Source: Pseudomonas sessilinigenes
GTDB lineage: Bacteria; Pseudomonadota; Gammaproteobacteria; Pseudomonadales; Pseudomonadaceae
DNA length: 64,000 nucleotides
Assembly: GCF_003850565.1 (NCBI RefSeq)
Contig: NZ_CP027706.1
Location: forward strand, 2,790,001-2,854,000
Direction: 5' to 3'
In this document: positions 18,573 to 26,880 of the stretch, in pieces
How positions within the stretch are numbered: the first letter of the stretch is position 1
How the letters are laid out: each line of letters begins with the position of its first letter
The notes under the pieces: model-generated
The model's input: the letters and a program-made list of their open reading frames with translations, nothing else
Told to the model about the DNA's origin: nothing
Database searches by the model: none
Program-made: the position numbers and the translations under genes

Positions 18573-19127
18573 TTAGCGCTGGCTCGACCAGTACTGGTGC
18601 AATTGGCGGGCGGCGGGTTCGATGCTCGCCACCTGCTGCTGGTGCCGGGGGATGTCCAGGTCTGCCGGTAGTTCGAAGTTGTCCTGTTCGGCGCAGTCGA
18701 TGATGGTCTGCAACAGGGCGATCTGTGGCGCCGGCAGGGTGGGCCAGTTGCCTACCGCCACTCCACGCAGGTAGCCGAAGCACCATTCCTCGGCCAGCAA
18801 CAGGTTCTGCCCCTGGTGCTCGGTTTCCTCGAAGCGGGCCTTGAAGCCCCCGGCCTCGGTCTCGAGTTGCTCAGCCAGGCTGTTGATGTGGCGCACGCAC
18901 AGGTCGATGAATTGCCGGCATTCCTGCGGGGTTTCCCAGGCCGGGTTCTCGCCGCCCCAGATCGCCGGGAACCATTCGGCGATATCCACCTGGGCCGGGC
19001 CCGAGACCAGGGCGGTGAAGTAGCCGTCCAGCTCGCAGGGGTTGAGCACCGAGTGGTCGTCGCCGTACTTGAGCAGGGTGTCTTCGATCGCCTCGAAGTC
19101 GGCGGCGTTCAGAGGGGTGTTTTGCAT
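18573..19127 (-). CDS. UPF0149/YecA-like family protein
   Basis: The product of 184 residues has the family hallmarks: an N-terminal ADFEAIEDTLLKYGDDHSV segment, CELDGYFTALVSGP, EWFPAIWGGE, and EEWCFGYLRGVAVGN. It lacks the C-terminal SEC-C zinc motif of long YecA proteins. Start is uncertain between 19127 (MQNTPLN) and 19136 (MPIMQNT), as the only purine-rich stretch is TGGA just upstream. The molecular role of the family is not established. Confidence 0.75.
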   Translation of the reverse strand: MQNTPLNAADFEAIEDTLLKYGDDHSVLNPCELDGYFTALVSGPAQVDIAEWFPAIWGGENPAWETPQECRQFIDLCVRHINSLAEQLETEAGGFKARFEETEHQGQNLLLAEEWCFGYLRGVAVGNWPTLPAPQIALLQTIIDCAEQDNFELPADLDIPRHQQQVASIEPAARQLHQYWSSQR

Positions 19128-19198
19128 GATGGGCATTCCAGGAAAAAACAGCGGCGATTTTCAAGCCTTGGCGCCACGGCTGCAAGCGCCGAGGCACC

Positions 19199-19600
19199 TT
19201 AAGTGCCGCGCAGCAGGTCTTGGGAATCGAGCAGGCGATAGGCGATTTCCGGGCGCTCTTCCATGGCTCGGCGAATCGCGGCGGGAATGTTCTGGCGGGT
19301 CTTGCGGCACAGCCCCGGATGCTCGGCCAGGACGATGGTGATGCCGCGCATGCTGCGCACTTCATTGTCGCTGGGAGTGATCTCCAGGCGAATGCCCAGT
19401 TGCTGGTACATCCGCTGTTGCATGTGCTCCAGGTCGGCCAGGTCCTTGAGGTTCTCCAGGCGCTCGACCAGGCGTTTTTCTTCCTGGCGCGTGAGATTGA
19501 GGATGCGCAGGTCGGCCCCGGGGGTGTCCAGCAACTGCTCGCGCTCGCAGACACAAGCGCCAGGCGGACAAGGTTGGCGGATGGCGATGCTGGGATTCAT
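19199..19600 (-). CDS. Hypothetical protein with N-terminal Cys cluster
   Basis: A 133-residue protein starting MNPSIAIRQPCPPGACVCER, with three cysteines in eight residues, followed by a helical region rich in charged residues (LTRQEEKRLVERLENLKDL) and ending DSQDLLRGT. The Cys cluster could hold a metal, but the motif is not one I recognise. It lies 63 bases upstream of the UPF0149 gene start on the same strand. Confidence 0.65.
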   Translation of the reverse strand: MNPSIAIRQPCPPGACVCEREQLLDTPGADLRILNLTRQEEKRLVERLENLKDLADLEHMQQRMYQQLGIRLEITPSDNEVRSMRGITIVLAEHPGLCRKTRQNIPAAIRRAMEERPEIAYRLLDSQDLLRGT

Positions 19601-19931
19601 GGTGATCCATCATAGCGATCTGGCCAGGGCTTTCAGAGAAAAATCTGCGTCCCGCAACCACCTTCGGCAGGCATGTGCCGGGCAACCAGGACGGGGAGGG
19701 AACCCTCGCACCGCAAGGCTGCGGTGCAGAGGGGGGAACACAAGGAACGTGCGCGAAGGACTATAGCCCTGGCTCCTGTGGCCAGTCGATTAGCACAAAT
19801 GGGCTAGTGGCCACTGCCATCGACCCCTGTGGCCGCTTGGAAACAAGGCATGGCTGGCTTGATGCGGATCAAGGTTGCAGCTGGTACGAGGTTTTATCTT
19901 GCAGGTCTCTTCCCTGATATCGGGAGCTGTC
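19601..19931. other. Divergent intergenic region
   Basis: 331 bases between two divergent genes. No coding signal is convincing. The right part holds the ANR/FNR box listed separately and a likely -10 (TATCTT, 19895-19900). Confidence 0.6.
19859..19872 (+). promoter_or_regulatory. Perfect ANR/FNR box upstream of the DUF3079 gene
   Basis: TTGATGCGGATCAA is an exact match to the TTGATNNNNATCAA consensus of ANR/Dnr/FNR regulators. A TATCTT at 19895-19900 would place the start of transcription near 19907, so the box is centred at about -41.5, the position used for activation. Confidence 0.75.
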
Positions 19932-20150
19932 ATGGCCAAGCCTTTTCCTCTTTCCCCCAAGCACCCCGAGCGCATCTGCTGGGGGTGTGACCGTTATTGC
20001 GCCGCCAATGCCCTGGCCTGCGGCAATGGTTCCGATCGCACCATGCACCCGGCCGAGATGCTTGGCGAGGATTGGTACCTGCATGGCGACTGGGGCTTTG
20101 CGCCTCCCACCGACAGTGAGCCGGCAAGTCCCGGGAAAGACCCGCAGTGA
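19932..20150 (+). CDS. DUF3079 small protein
   Basis: The 72-residue product begins MAKPFPLSPKHPERICWGCD and has the Cys pattern CWGCDRYC...CGNGSDRT typical of DUF3079, likely a small metal-binding protein. ATG at 19932. It is preceded by a perfect ANR/FNR box, so it is probably induced at low oxygen. Family function is unknown. Confidence 0.85.
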   Translation: MAKPFPLSPKHPERICWGCDRYCAANALACGNGSDRTMHPAEMLGEDWYLHGDWGFAPPTDSEPASPGKDPQ

Positions 20151-20177
20151 GCTGCTAGGCTGACGTCTGATTTATTT

Positions 20178-20215
20178 TACCCGGGTATATTGTTTTATTT
20201 TTTATTACCCGGGTA
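20178..20215. promoter_or_regulatory. Pair of TACCCGGGTA palindromes
   Basis: The 10-base palindrome TACCCGGGTA occurs at 20178-20187 and again at 20206-20215, centres 28 bases apart in an otherwise AT-rich tract, 32 bases before the DUF2239 start. This is the layout of a double operator. The cognate regulator is unknown; autoregulation by the downstream protein is possible. Confidence 0.6.
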
Positions 20216-20246
20216 TTATTTGGCCTCCTTTCATGAGGCCGTCACC

Positions 20247-20891
20247 ATGTCCGATCCATTGCACAAACCCGTCACCGCGTTCCAGGACCAGCGCTTGCTG
20301 GCCCACGGCCCATTGGTCGAGGTCGCCCGGGCCGTCCAGCAAGCCAGCCGGGAGGGTGTAGCCCATGGGCTGCTGGTGTTCGATGACGCCTCGGGTCGGC
20401 TGATCGACCTGGATCTGCGTGGCAGTGCGGACGATCTGTTGCAACGCCTGGCAGCCACCCCGCCACCCGGCCGGGGCCGGTATCGCCCGGCCGCCAACCC
20501 CGACGCGCCAGCCGTGCCAGAAGCGGAAACCGTTCGCGGCCGCGGCCGGCCCAAGTTGGGGGTCATCGCGCGCGAGGTGACTCTGCTCCCGCGCCAGTGG
20601 GACTGGCTGGCCAGCCAGCCCGGCGGCGCCTCGGCGGTGTTGCGGCGGCTGGTGGAAGATGCCCAGCGCCATCCCGACCCTCGGCAACAACGGCGTCAGG
20701 CCCAGGAAGCGGCCTATCAATTCATGCTGGCACTGGGCGGGGACCTTCCGGGCTACGAGGAAGCGACACGGGCCCTGTTCGCCGATGACCTGGAGCGTTT
20801 GCGCCAGCAGCTCCAGCCTTGGCCCGAGGCGATCCGTGCCTACGCCCTGCGCCTGGCAGGCGCAGAGGTGGACCAAGGAGCCGGGCAATGA
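20247..20891 (+). CDS. DUF2239 family protein with AT-hook-like motif
   Basis: The product is 214 residues. An N-terminal domain (GPLVEVARAVQQAS; LLVFDDASGRLIDLDLRG) is followed by RGRGRPKLGVIAREVTLLPR, which contains an AT-hook-like RGRGRP and then a segment resembling short DNA-binding helices (WDWLASQPGGASAVLRRLV). ATG at 20247 follows GAGG. The double palindrome upstream and the four-base overlap with the next gene fit a DNA-binding regulator plus partner. Regulatory role is inference. Confidence 0.75.
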   Translation: MSDPLHKPVTAFQDQRLLAHGPLVEVARAVQQASREGVAHGLLVFDDASGRLIDLDLRGSADDLLQRLAATPPPGRGRYRPAANPDAPAVPEAETVRGRGRPKLGVIAREVTLLPRQWDWLASQPGGASAVLRRLVEDAQRHPDPRQQRRQAQEAAYQFMLALGGDLPGYEEATRALFADDLERLRQQLQPWPEAIRAYALRLAGAEVDQGAGQ

Positions 20892-21790
20892 TTTCGCCGA
20901 GCTGCCCGGCACTGCAACGTACCCCGGTCAATGGCATCGAGCTGGCCTGGGACAGCCATGGCGACGAGGCGGACGAAACGATCCTGCTGATCGCTGGCCT
21001 CGGCACCCAGATGGTCCGTTGGCCGTTGGCGTTCTGCCAGGACCTGGCGGCCCGAGGGTTCCGGGTGATTCGCTTCGACAACCGCGACGTCGGCGCTTCG
21101 ACGCACCTGGTCGAGGCCGGTGTTCCGGACCTCGCGGCCCTGATGGCCGGCCACCCGTTGGTCTTGCCCTACAGCCTGCACGACATGGCCACCGATGCCC
21201 TGGGCCTGCTGGACTCCCTGGGCATCCAGCAGGCCCACCTGGTGGGGCGCTCCATGGGCGGGGTGATCGCCCAGGTGCTGGCCAGCGAACACCCGCGACG
21301 GGTGCGCTCGCTGACCTCGATCATGGCCAGCAGCGGCAACCCGGCCTTGCCGCCCCCCGCGCCGCAGGTCATGGCCTTGCTGACCGCTCCGGCGGCCGAC
21401 CCGGCGACCGACCTGGAGGGCCATGTCACCCAGCGCCTGGCCCTGGCCCGGCGTATCGCCGGCACCGTCCAGGCGTTCGACGCCCAGGCCCAGCGCGCGT
21501 TGGTGCTGGAGGAGTTGCGCCGGGGCTGGAATCCCGCAGGCTTCATGCGCCAGTTGGCGGCCTTGGCCTGTGCCGGCGATCGCCGGGCTCGGCTGGCCAG
21601 CATCCAGGCGCCGACCCTGGTGGTGCATGGCAGTGAAGACCCGCTGATACCCGCGGCCTGTGGCGAGGACACCGCACGTTCGATCCCCGGTGCCGAGTGG
21701 TTGCTGATCCCGGGCATGGGCCATGACCTGCCACCGGCCTGCCAGCCATCGGTGCTGGCCGCCATCGAGCGCACGGCGCGGCGGTGCTAG
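20888..21790 (+). CDS. Alpha/beta hydrolase
   Basis: A 300-residue protein with the fold signatures LLIAGLGTQMVRWP (oxyanion region), RVIRFDNRDVGAST, the nucleophile GRSMGG (Ser), an acid in VVHGSEDPLIP and His in GMGHDLPPA. This is the TesA/aromatic-polyketide-hydrolase-like type of esterase. ATG at 20888 overlaps the DUF2239 stop, so it is coupled to it. The substrate is unknown. Confidence 0.85.
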   Translation: MISPSCPALQRTPVNGIELAWDSHGDEADETILLIAGLGTQMVRWPLAFCQDLAARGFRVIRFDNRDVGASTHLVEAGVPDLAALMAGHPLVLPYSLHDMATDALGLLDSLGIQQAHLVGRSMGGVIAQVLASEHPRRVRSLTSIMASSGNPALPPPAPQVMALLTAPAADPATDLEGHVTQRLALARRIAGTVQAFDAQAQRALVLEELRRGWNPAGFMRQLAALACAGDRRARLASIQAPTLVVHGSEDPLIPAACGEDTARSIPGAEWLLIPGMGHDLPPACQPSVLAAIERTARRC

Positions 21791-21873
21791 GGGCGACCGG
21801 TTGTGTGGTGCCCTGGCGCTCTTTTATATTGCCCGTTGCTCCGTCACCAAGCCCAGCCCAAGGTGCACCGCCG

Positions 21874-22494
21874 ATGAACCTCGCGACCCTGGTTTTATTC
21901 CTGCCTGCCTGTTTCGCCCTGAACATGGCGCCTGGCCCCAACAACCTGCTGTCGGTGAAGAACGCCACCACCTATGGCTTTCGGGTTTCGTGCCTGGCCG
22001 GGGTAGGGCGCTTGCTGGCCTTCATGCTGATGATCGGCCTGGCCTCGGTGGGGCTGGCGGCGGTGCTGCAGGCCTCGGAGCTGCTGTTTCACGGGATCAA
22101 GATTCTTGGCGCGGGCTACCTGCTGTACCTGGCGTATCAGCTATGGACGGCCGATACCCGCACCGTGGTCGATGGGGAGCGAGCCGCAGCCGGGCTCCAG
22201 GGCCTGGCCCGGCAGGAGTTTTTGATCGCTATCGGCAATCCCAAGGCCATCCTGATCTTCACCGCATTCCTGCCGCAGTTCGTCGATCCCGCCGCGCCGG
22301 TAACGGGGCAGTTCCTGATGCTGGGAGGCTTGTTCCTGGCACTGGAGTGCGTGGCGATCATGGCCTATGCCGGCATGGGCCTGCACATGCGCCGCTGGTT
22401 CGGCCAACCCGCCGGACGCCGCGTGTTCAACCGTGGTTGCGCGCTCTTGCTGTCGGGCGCGGCCTCGCTCCTGCTACTGGCACGGCGGGCCTGA
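21874..22494 (+). CDS. LysE/RhtB family exporter
   Basis: The product of 206 residues has about six membrane helices and the family start FLPACFALNMAPGPNNLLSVKN, then GIKILGAGYLLYLAYQLW, and FLIAIGNPKAILIFTAFLPQF. These proteins export amino acids or homoserine lactones from the cytoplasm. ATG at 21874 is chosen for the family N-terminus. No regulator is adjacent. Confidence 0.9.
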   Translation: MNLATLVLFLPACFALNMAPGPNNLLSVKNATTYGFRVSCLAGVGRLLAFMLMIGLASVGLAAVLQASELLFHGIKILGAGYLLYLAYQLWTADTRTVVDGERAAAGLQGLARQEFLIAIGNPKAILIFTAFLPQFVDPAAPVTGQFLMLGGLFLALECVAIMAYAGMGLHMRRWFGQPAGRRVFNRGCALLLSGAASLLLLARRA

Positions 22495-22496
22495 TC

Positions 22497-22844
22497 GACG
22501 ACATTGACCTATTCATCCTCGTCAGGAATCTGCTGGACAACGCCATTCGCTTTACTCCCCCAGGCGGGCGCATCGACTTGGCGGTGCAAGCAGGGCTGGA
22601 GGGCGTGACCCTCCAGATCAAGGACTCCGGCCCTGGCATCAGCGTCGAGGAGCAAGCATTGGTATTCGAACCGTTCTACCGCAGCCTGGGTATGGGGGAG
22701 GTGGGCTCCGGGCTGGGATTGTCGATTGTCAGTGCAATCGCCGAGCGCTCTGGCGCCACTGTCGAGTTGGGTTTTGCGGATGAAGCCACGCGCCGCGGGC
22801 TGCGCGTGGCGGTGCGCTTGAAGCCAGCGGCGCCATCGCCTTGA
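22497..22844 (+). pseudogene. Remnant of a sensor histidine kinase (ATPase domain only)
   Basis: Directly after the LysE stop, an open frame encodes only the catalytic ATP-binding part of a histidine kinase: N box FILVRNLLDNAIRFTPPGG, G1 DSGPGIS, F box EPFYRS, and G2 GSGLGLSIVSAIA, ending at 22844. There is no start codon with a Shine-Dalgarno, no dimerisation His and no sensor part, and no response regulator follows. It is therefore a 5'-truncated relic, probably left by a deletion that joined LysE to it. Confidence 0.8.
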
Positions 22845-22913
22845 CTCAACGGGCCGGGCTGCCCGCATCGGGCGAGCGGCCCCCCTTCCTGGCGAGGAAG
22901 AGGGGCGAGGGCT

Positions 22914-23525
22914 TCAAGTAATGATGAAGTAGGGGTCCCAGGAGCAATAGCCGAGGGTACCGTTGTCCGGACCAACGAGCATGAACGACCAGTTGTACCT
23001 GAGGTTGTTGCATTTGTTGACGGCTTGCGCGCTCCAGTAGTAGGTCGTGACCTTTTGTGGGATTGGCTGATCGTGGTAGCTGGCTGGTGGATTGTGGTTG
23101 TTGATGACCGGCATTGGGGTATCTGACAAGACGCTGGCATCGATGTTTTTGAGGTAGACCGTTGTATCTACTTTGGGATTGGGGGCCGTCTGTTCGTAGT
23201 CGTACAGGACTGCTGCGTAAATCATGTCCTTGCTCAGGGTCGTGGTGCGCCAGTACACATTGTCGCCCTGTTTCATCGTCACCGAGAGTTCGTCGCTGCC
23301 TTCGCTGTTGCTGCCGGGGCTGACGTTGCTGCGGGCGGTGTACATGCAGATCACTTGGCTGGAGACGTTGGTCTGCGTACCTGGCAATAAATAGTTGTAC
23401 AGCGGGGTCGGCTTACTGGGGTCCATGCTCAGTTGTGTCGGAAGAATGCCCTGTTTGCTGTAGTCGAGGATGGTGGCGACATCGATGAGGATCATGATGT
23501 CGATGGTATTTTCGTTTCCGCTCAT
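22914..23525 (-). CDS. AidA/PixA family inclusion-body-like protein
   Basis: A 203-residue protein: start MSGNENTIDIMILIDVATIL, a long beta-rich middle, GDNVYWRTTTLSKDMIYAAVLYD, and the end WSFMLVGPDNGTLGYCSWDPYF. This is the layout of the AidA/PixA family: PixA forms crystalline inclusions in Xenorhabdus and AidA is quorum-sensing dependent in Burkholderia. ATG at 23525 follows GGAG. No export signal. The gene stands alone. Confidence 0.8.
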   Translation of the reverse strand: MSGNENTIDIMILIDVATILDYSKQGILPTQLSMDPSKPTPLYNYLLPGTQTNVSSQVICMYTARSNVSPGSNSEGSDELSVTMKQGDNVYWRTTTLSKDMIYAAVLYDYEQTAPNPKVDTTVYLKNIDASVLSDTPMPVINNHNPPASYHDQPIPQKVTTYYWSAQAVNKCNNLRYNWSFMLVGPDNGTLGYCSWDPYFIIT

Positions 23526-23795
23526 TTTTCCAGCTCCCTGCTGTCAGGCATGGCTAATCAATGTTCATCGCGCGACCACTGAGCATCGCGAGCCAGTGCC
23601 GAGGATTCGGAGGGTGGGCTGGATGCACTTCCATGACGTCGCGAGTGGAATCTAGATCGCCGGCCTCCAGAGTCAAATCGGCCGGCTAGAAAAACGGCGG
23701 CGCTGGACGAGTGGTTGCTCTCAGGAGAATCCTTAATGTTCCTATTAATAGGATTGATAGGTAATATTTGGTGTCCTTCTCCGGAGTCAGGAACC

Positions 23796-24215
23796 ATGTT
23801 CAAAGCCTTCTATTCGGTCGATGAAGCCGCCGCGCGCCTGCAACTGCACCCCAAGACCGTGTTGCGTTTCATCCGCGAAGGGCGCCTGCCGGCGACCCGG
23901 GTCGGGCGCGCCTACCGTATCGCCCATGCGCGCCTGCAGGTCCTGGCCGGCGAACCGGAGCAGGCACCGGCTCGGGCCGGGCAGGCCAAGGTCACCAGCG
24001 TGGTGGACATTCCCGGTGCCAGCATCGAGTTGCAGCAGTACCTGGCGCGTGGCCTGCAGGCAGCCCTGGCGGCCCCGGGGCAGGATGTGGTGCACCTGCA
24101 GACCCTGCTCGATCCCACTCAGGACCAGCTCAAGGTGGTGCTGGTGGCTCCCCCGGGCACCGCCGCCGCGCTGCTTGGCCTACTGGACCGACTACTGCAG
24201 AACTTCGCGCCGTGA
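23796..24215 (+). CDS. Excisionase-type HTH protein
   Basis: The 139-residue product starts MFKAFYSVDEAAARLQLHPKT and shows the MerR/excisionase HTH (VDEAAARLQLHPKTVLRFIR, then GRLPATRVGRAYRI), followed by a C-terminal alpha/beta domain of ~80 residues (VTSVVDIPGASIELQQYL; LKVVLVAPPG). There is no integrase nearby, so this is a host regulator rather than a phage Xis. ATG at 23796 follows CAGGA. Its stop overlaps the GTG of the hydrolase gene (GTGA). Confidence 0.8.
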   Translation: MFKAFYSVDEAAARLQLHPKTVLRFIREGRLPATRVGRAYRIAHARLQVLAGEPEQAPARAGQAKVTSVVDIPGASIELQQYLARGLQAALAAPGQDVVHLQTLLDPTQDQLKVVLVAPPGTAAALLGLLDRLLQNFAP

Positions 24216-25087
24216 GCGGGGTGTACAAGTCGCCAGCAGGCGCCGCCGCGATCCTGGCGCAGTACAGAGAGACCCTTGGGCTGTGGCCGGTGGCTCATTC
24301 CCAGGGTTGGATCGACACTGACCTGGGCGACACCTTCGTCATCCGCTCTGGTCCCGAAGACGCGCCGCCCGTGCTGCTGTTGCACGGTTCGCAGAGCAAC
24401 AGCGCCAGTTGGATGCGCCAGGTCGAGTGTTGGGCGCGGGCTTTTCGCCTCTACGCCGTGGACCTGCCGGGGGAAGCCGGCTTGAGCGCTGCCGTTCGCC
24501 CAGCCTTGGACGGCGACGCCCACGCCCGTTGGCTGGAACAGGTGCTGGATGGATTGGGGCTGGCGCGGGCAAGCCTGGTCGGTGTGTCCCTGGGGGGCTG
24601 GGCGGCCCTGGATTTTGCCCTGCGCCGACCCAGGCGGGTCGCGGCCCTGGCTTTGCTCGGGCCTTCCGGAATCGGCCGGCAGAAAGCCTTTTTGTTGCGG
24701 GCCGCGCCCTGGCTGTTGCTGGGACGCTGGGGCCGGCGTCGGGTGCGGGATATGGTGTTGGGCCCGTTGCCCCGCCAGTTGCCGCCGGCGGAGCAGGCCC
24801 TGGTGCGGCTGATCGAGGTGATCGACCGGCATTTTCTGCCGCGCCTGGCGCGCATTCCACGTTTCAGCGATGCCCAGTTGCAAGGCCTGGCGATACCGTT
24901 GCTGGTGATACTCGGCGGGCGCGATGTGTTGCTGGATAGCCTCGACAGCCAGCGCCGCCTGCAACGTTGCGTGCCACGGGCGCAGGTCCGCTTGCTGGTC
25001 GACAAGCCGCACTATGTGGGCGACCAGAGCCTGCCAGTGCTGGCCTTTCTAAACGCCGCCCTGGAGGACTCCAATGGAGCGCTTTGA
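24212..25087 (+). CDS. Alpha/beta hydrolase
   Basis: A 291-residue protein with GTG start coupled to the upstream HTH gene. Fold motifs are VLLLHGSQSNSASWMRQ (oxyanion), YAVDLPGEAGLS, the nucleophile in GVSLGGWAA, acid in ILGGRDVLL and His in DKPHYVGDQ. It resembles the hydrolases of the MhpC group in layout. The gene runs 14 bases into the DUF4180 gene. Substrate unknown. Confidence 0.85.
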   Translation: MSGVYKSPAGAAAILAQYRETLGLWPVAHSQGWIDTDLGDTFVIRSGPEDAPPVLLLHGSQSNSASWMRQVECWARAFRLYAVDLPGEAGLSAAVRPALDGDAHARWLEQVLDGLGLARASLVGVSLGGWAALDFALRRPRRVAALALLGPSGIGRQKAFLLRAAPWLLLGRWGRRRVRDMVLGPLPRQLPPAEQALVRLIEVIDRHFLPRLARIPRFSDAQLQGLAIPLLVILGGRDVLLDSLDSQRRLQRCVPRAQVRLLVDKPHYVGDQSLPVLAFLNAALEDSNGAL

Positions 25088-25460
25088 GCGGCGGACACTG
25101 GCCGGGCAAGAGGTGTTGCTGGCAGCCGAGGCAGGGCCGTTGCTGGATAGCGAAGCCGCGGCGCTGCAACTGATCGGTGCGGCCTGGGAGCTGGGCGGGC
25201 GCTGGATCGTCTGGCCCGTCGAGCGCTTGCCCCAGGCCTTCTTCGATCTGCAAAGCCGACTGGCCGGCAGTCTGGTGCAGAAGCTGTTGAACTACGGCCT
25301 GAGGTTCGCCGTGCTGGGCGATATCCAACCCTGGCTGGCGCGTAGTCGGGCGCTGCGCGACCTGGTGTATGAGACCGATCGTGGTGGCGATTGGTGCTTC
25401 GTCCACGATCTGGCGGCCCTGGAACGGCGTTTGCGGGGCGAGCCGGTCCAGCGCCACTAG
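25074..25460 (+). CDS. DUF4180 protein
   Basis: The 128-residue product has the DUF4180 signature: IGAAWELGGRWIVWPVERLP, FDLQSRLAGSLVQKLLNYGLR, and GDIQPWLARSRALRDLVYE, ending in WCFVHDLAALERRL. Function unknown. It overlaps the hydrolase gene by 14 bases and so completes a three-gene operon with the excisionase-type HTH protein. Confidence 0.8.
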   Translation: MERFERRTLAGQEVLLAAEAGPLLDSEAAALQLIGAAWELGGRWIVWPVERLPQAFFDLQSRLAGSLVQKLLNYGLRFAVLGDIQPWLARSRALRDLVYETDRGGDWCFVHDLAALERRLRGEPVQRH

Positions 25461-25592
25461 CCATTGGCATCGTTGGCCAGTACGACGCTGCCAACCAACA
25501 TCGCGCCGGGTCGGCGGTTTATCATGGGCTGTCGTCGACCCCGAGCCCGGGTCGGCGGCCTTTCCCTCTCGCCCAGCCCGGAGGCGCCCGCC

Positions 25593-26771
25593 ATGCCCGA
25601 TTCCTCTGTCATGCCCATCCCCGAATTTCCCGTGTGCCACGCCCGTGGCGGCACCTCCACCGGGCTGATCCTGGCCCGGGAAGACTTGCCCGAGGACGAG
25701 GCCCTGGTGGAGGAGCTGCTGCGCCACCTGATGGGCGTACCCCTGGCTGGCGAGTGGCCGGGCAATAACCAGATCACCGGCCTGGGCCGGGGTGGCCCCA
25801 CCAGCAACAAGGTGTTCATCGTCGAGCGTCGCCCCGGCCAGACGCGGATGATCAGCACCCTGGCGCAGTTGGCGGCGGGCAAGAGCGCCATCGACTGGAG
25901 CGTCAACTGCGGCAACATGTCGGCGGCCCTGCCGTTGTACGCCTGGCAGCGGGGCTGGCTGTCGCCGGAAGTCGATGACGGGCAGATCGAGATCTACAAC
26001 AGCAACACCCAGACCACCCTGCGCGCGCGCTTGGGCTTCCACGCCGGCCGCTTGCTCAGCGACACGCGGATCCCCGGGGTCAATGGCCAGTTCCCCGGGG
26101 TCGACCTGTTCCTCGATGACCCGGTAGGCGCCAAGACCGGGGCGCTGTTTCCCACCGGGCAGCGGATCGACCTGCTCCACGGTATCCCGGCCACCTGCAT
26201 CGATGTGGCGGTGCCCATGGTCATTGTGCGGGCTGCGGACCTGGGCAAGACCGGCCAGGAAACCCCGGCACAGCTGGACGCCGACCCGCTGTTCAAGGAG
26301 CGCCTGTTGGGGCTGATGGTCGAGGGCGGCCTGCGCATGGGCTTGCGCCGGCGCGACGGTGGCTTGCTGACGGCCGAGGAACTGCGGCGCAGCGAAACCA
26401 TTCCCAAGATCTGCATCGTCAGCCCGGCCCGCGAAGGCGGTGATATCGCCACCCGCTACTTCACCCCGCAGAACGCCCATCCGTCCCTGGCGGTATCCGG
26501 CGGCTGTTGCCTGGCGGCGGCCTGCCTGGCCGAGGGCACCGTGGCCCAGCAACTGCTGGCCCAGCCCCGGCAATTGAGCGCGACCCGAAGCGAGTATCCG
26601 CTGGCCATCGAAAACCCTGCCGGCATCCTCGAGACCCTGATCAGCGCCCGCGTGCATGGCGGCGAGCTGTCGATCGATGGCGCTGCCTACCGGCGCAGCG
26701 CGCAGATCCTGCTGCAAGGCCATACCCCGCTGTACAACGCCTCCCCGGAACTGCTCCAGGCGCTTCAGTAG
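25593..26771 (+). CDS. PrpF family isomerase (4-oxalomesaconate tautomerase-like)
   Basis: A 392-residue protein with PrpF/GalD hallmarks: PVCHARGGTSTGLIL at the N-terminus, GLGRGGPTSNKVFIV, VNCGNMSAALP with the catalytic Cys-region, and HPSLAVSGGCCLAAACL. Members isomerise tricarboxylates such as trans-aconitate or 4-oxalomesaconate. ATG at 25593 follows GGAG. No gallate or methylcitrate genes are adjacent, so the substrate is open. Short homologues GalD are about 360 residues, a close fit. Confidence 0.85.
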   Translation: MPDSSVMPIPEFPVCHARGGTSTGLILAREDLPEDEALVEELLRHLMGVPLAGEWPGNNQITGLGRGGPTSNKVFIVERRPGQTRMISTLAQLAAGKSAIDWSVNCGNMSAALPLYAWQRGWLSPEVDDGQIEIYNSNTQTTLRARLGFHAGRLLSDTRIPGVNGQFPGVDLFLDDPVGAKTGALFPTGQRIDLLHGIPATCIDVAVPMVIVRAADLGKTGQETPAQLDADPLFKERLLGLMVEGGLRMGLRRRDGGLLTAEELRRSETIPKICIVSPAREGGDIATRYFTPQNAHPSLAVSGGCCLAAACLAEGTVAQQLLAQPRQLSATRSEYPLAIENPAGILETLISARVHGGELSIDGAAYRRSAQILLQGHTPLYNASPELLQALQ

Positions 26772-26794
26772 TGGGTTACACGGTCGATCGCTGA

Positions 26795-26880
26795 AGGCCC
26801 TGCGGGCCTTGTCGCAGCTTCGCGGCAGGTTTGGTGTAGCCGCTGCCGCAGGCTGCGCACGGGCGCGTAGCGGCCGTCAG
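26795..26880. repeat. REP-like intergenic repeat
   Basis: The stretch between two convergent genes contains GAAGGCCCTGCGGGCCTT and GTAGCCGCTGCCGCAGGCTG, both imperfect palindromes of the kind that recur between genes in fluorescent pseudomonads. It reaches the stop codon of the phosphatase gene. Recognition is by pattern; copy number cannot be judged from this window. Confidence 0.5.

Noticed and set aside
23796..24215. Prophage excisionase
   Set aside because: No integrase, phage structural or replication genes nearby; the protein has an extra domain and is coupled to a hydrolase.
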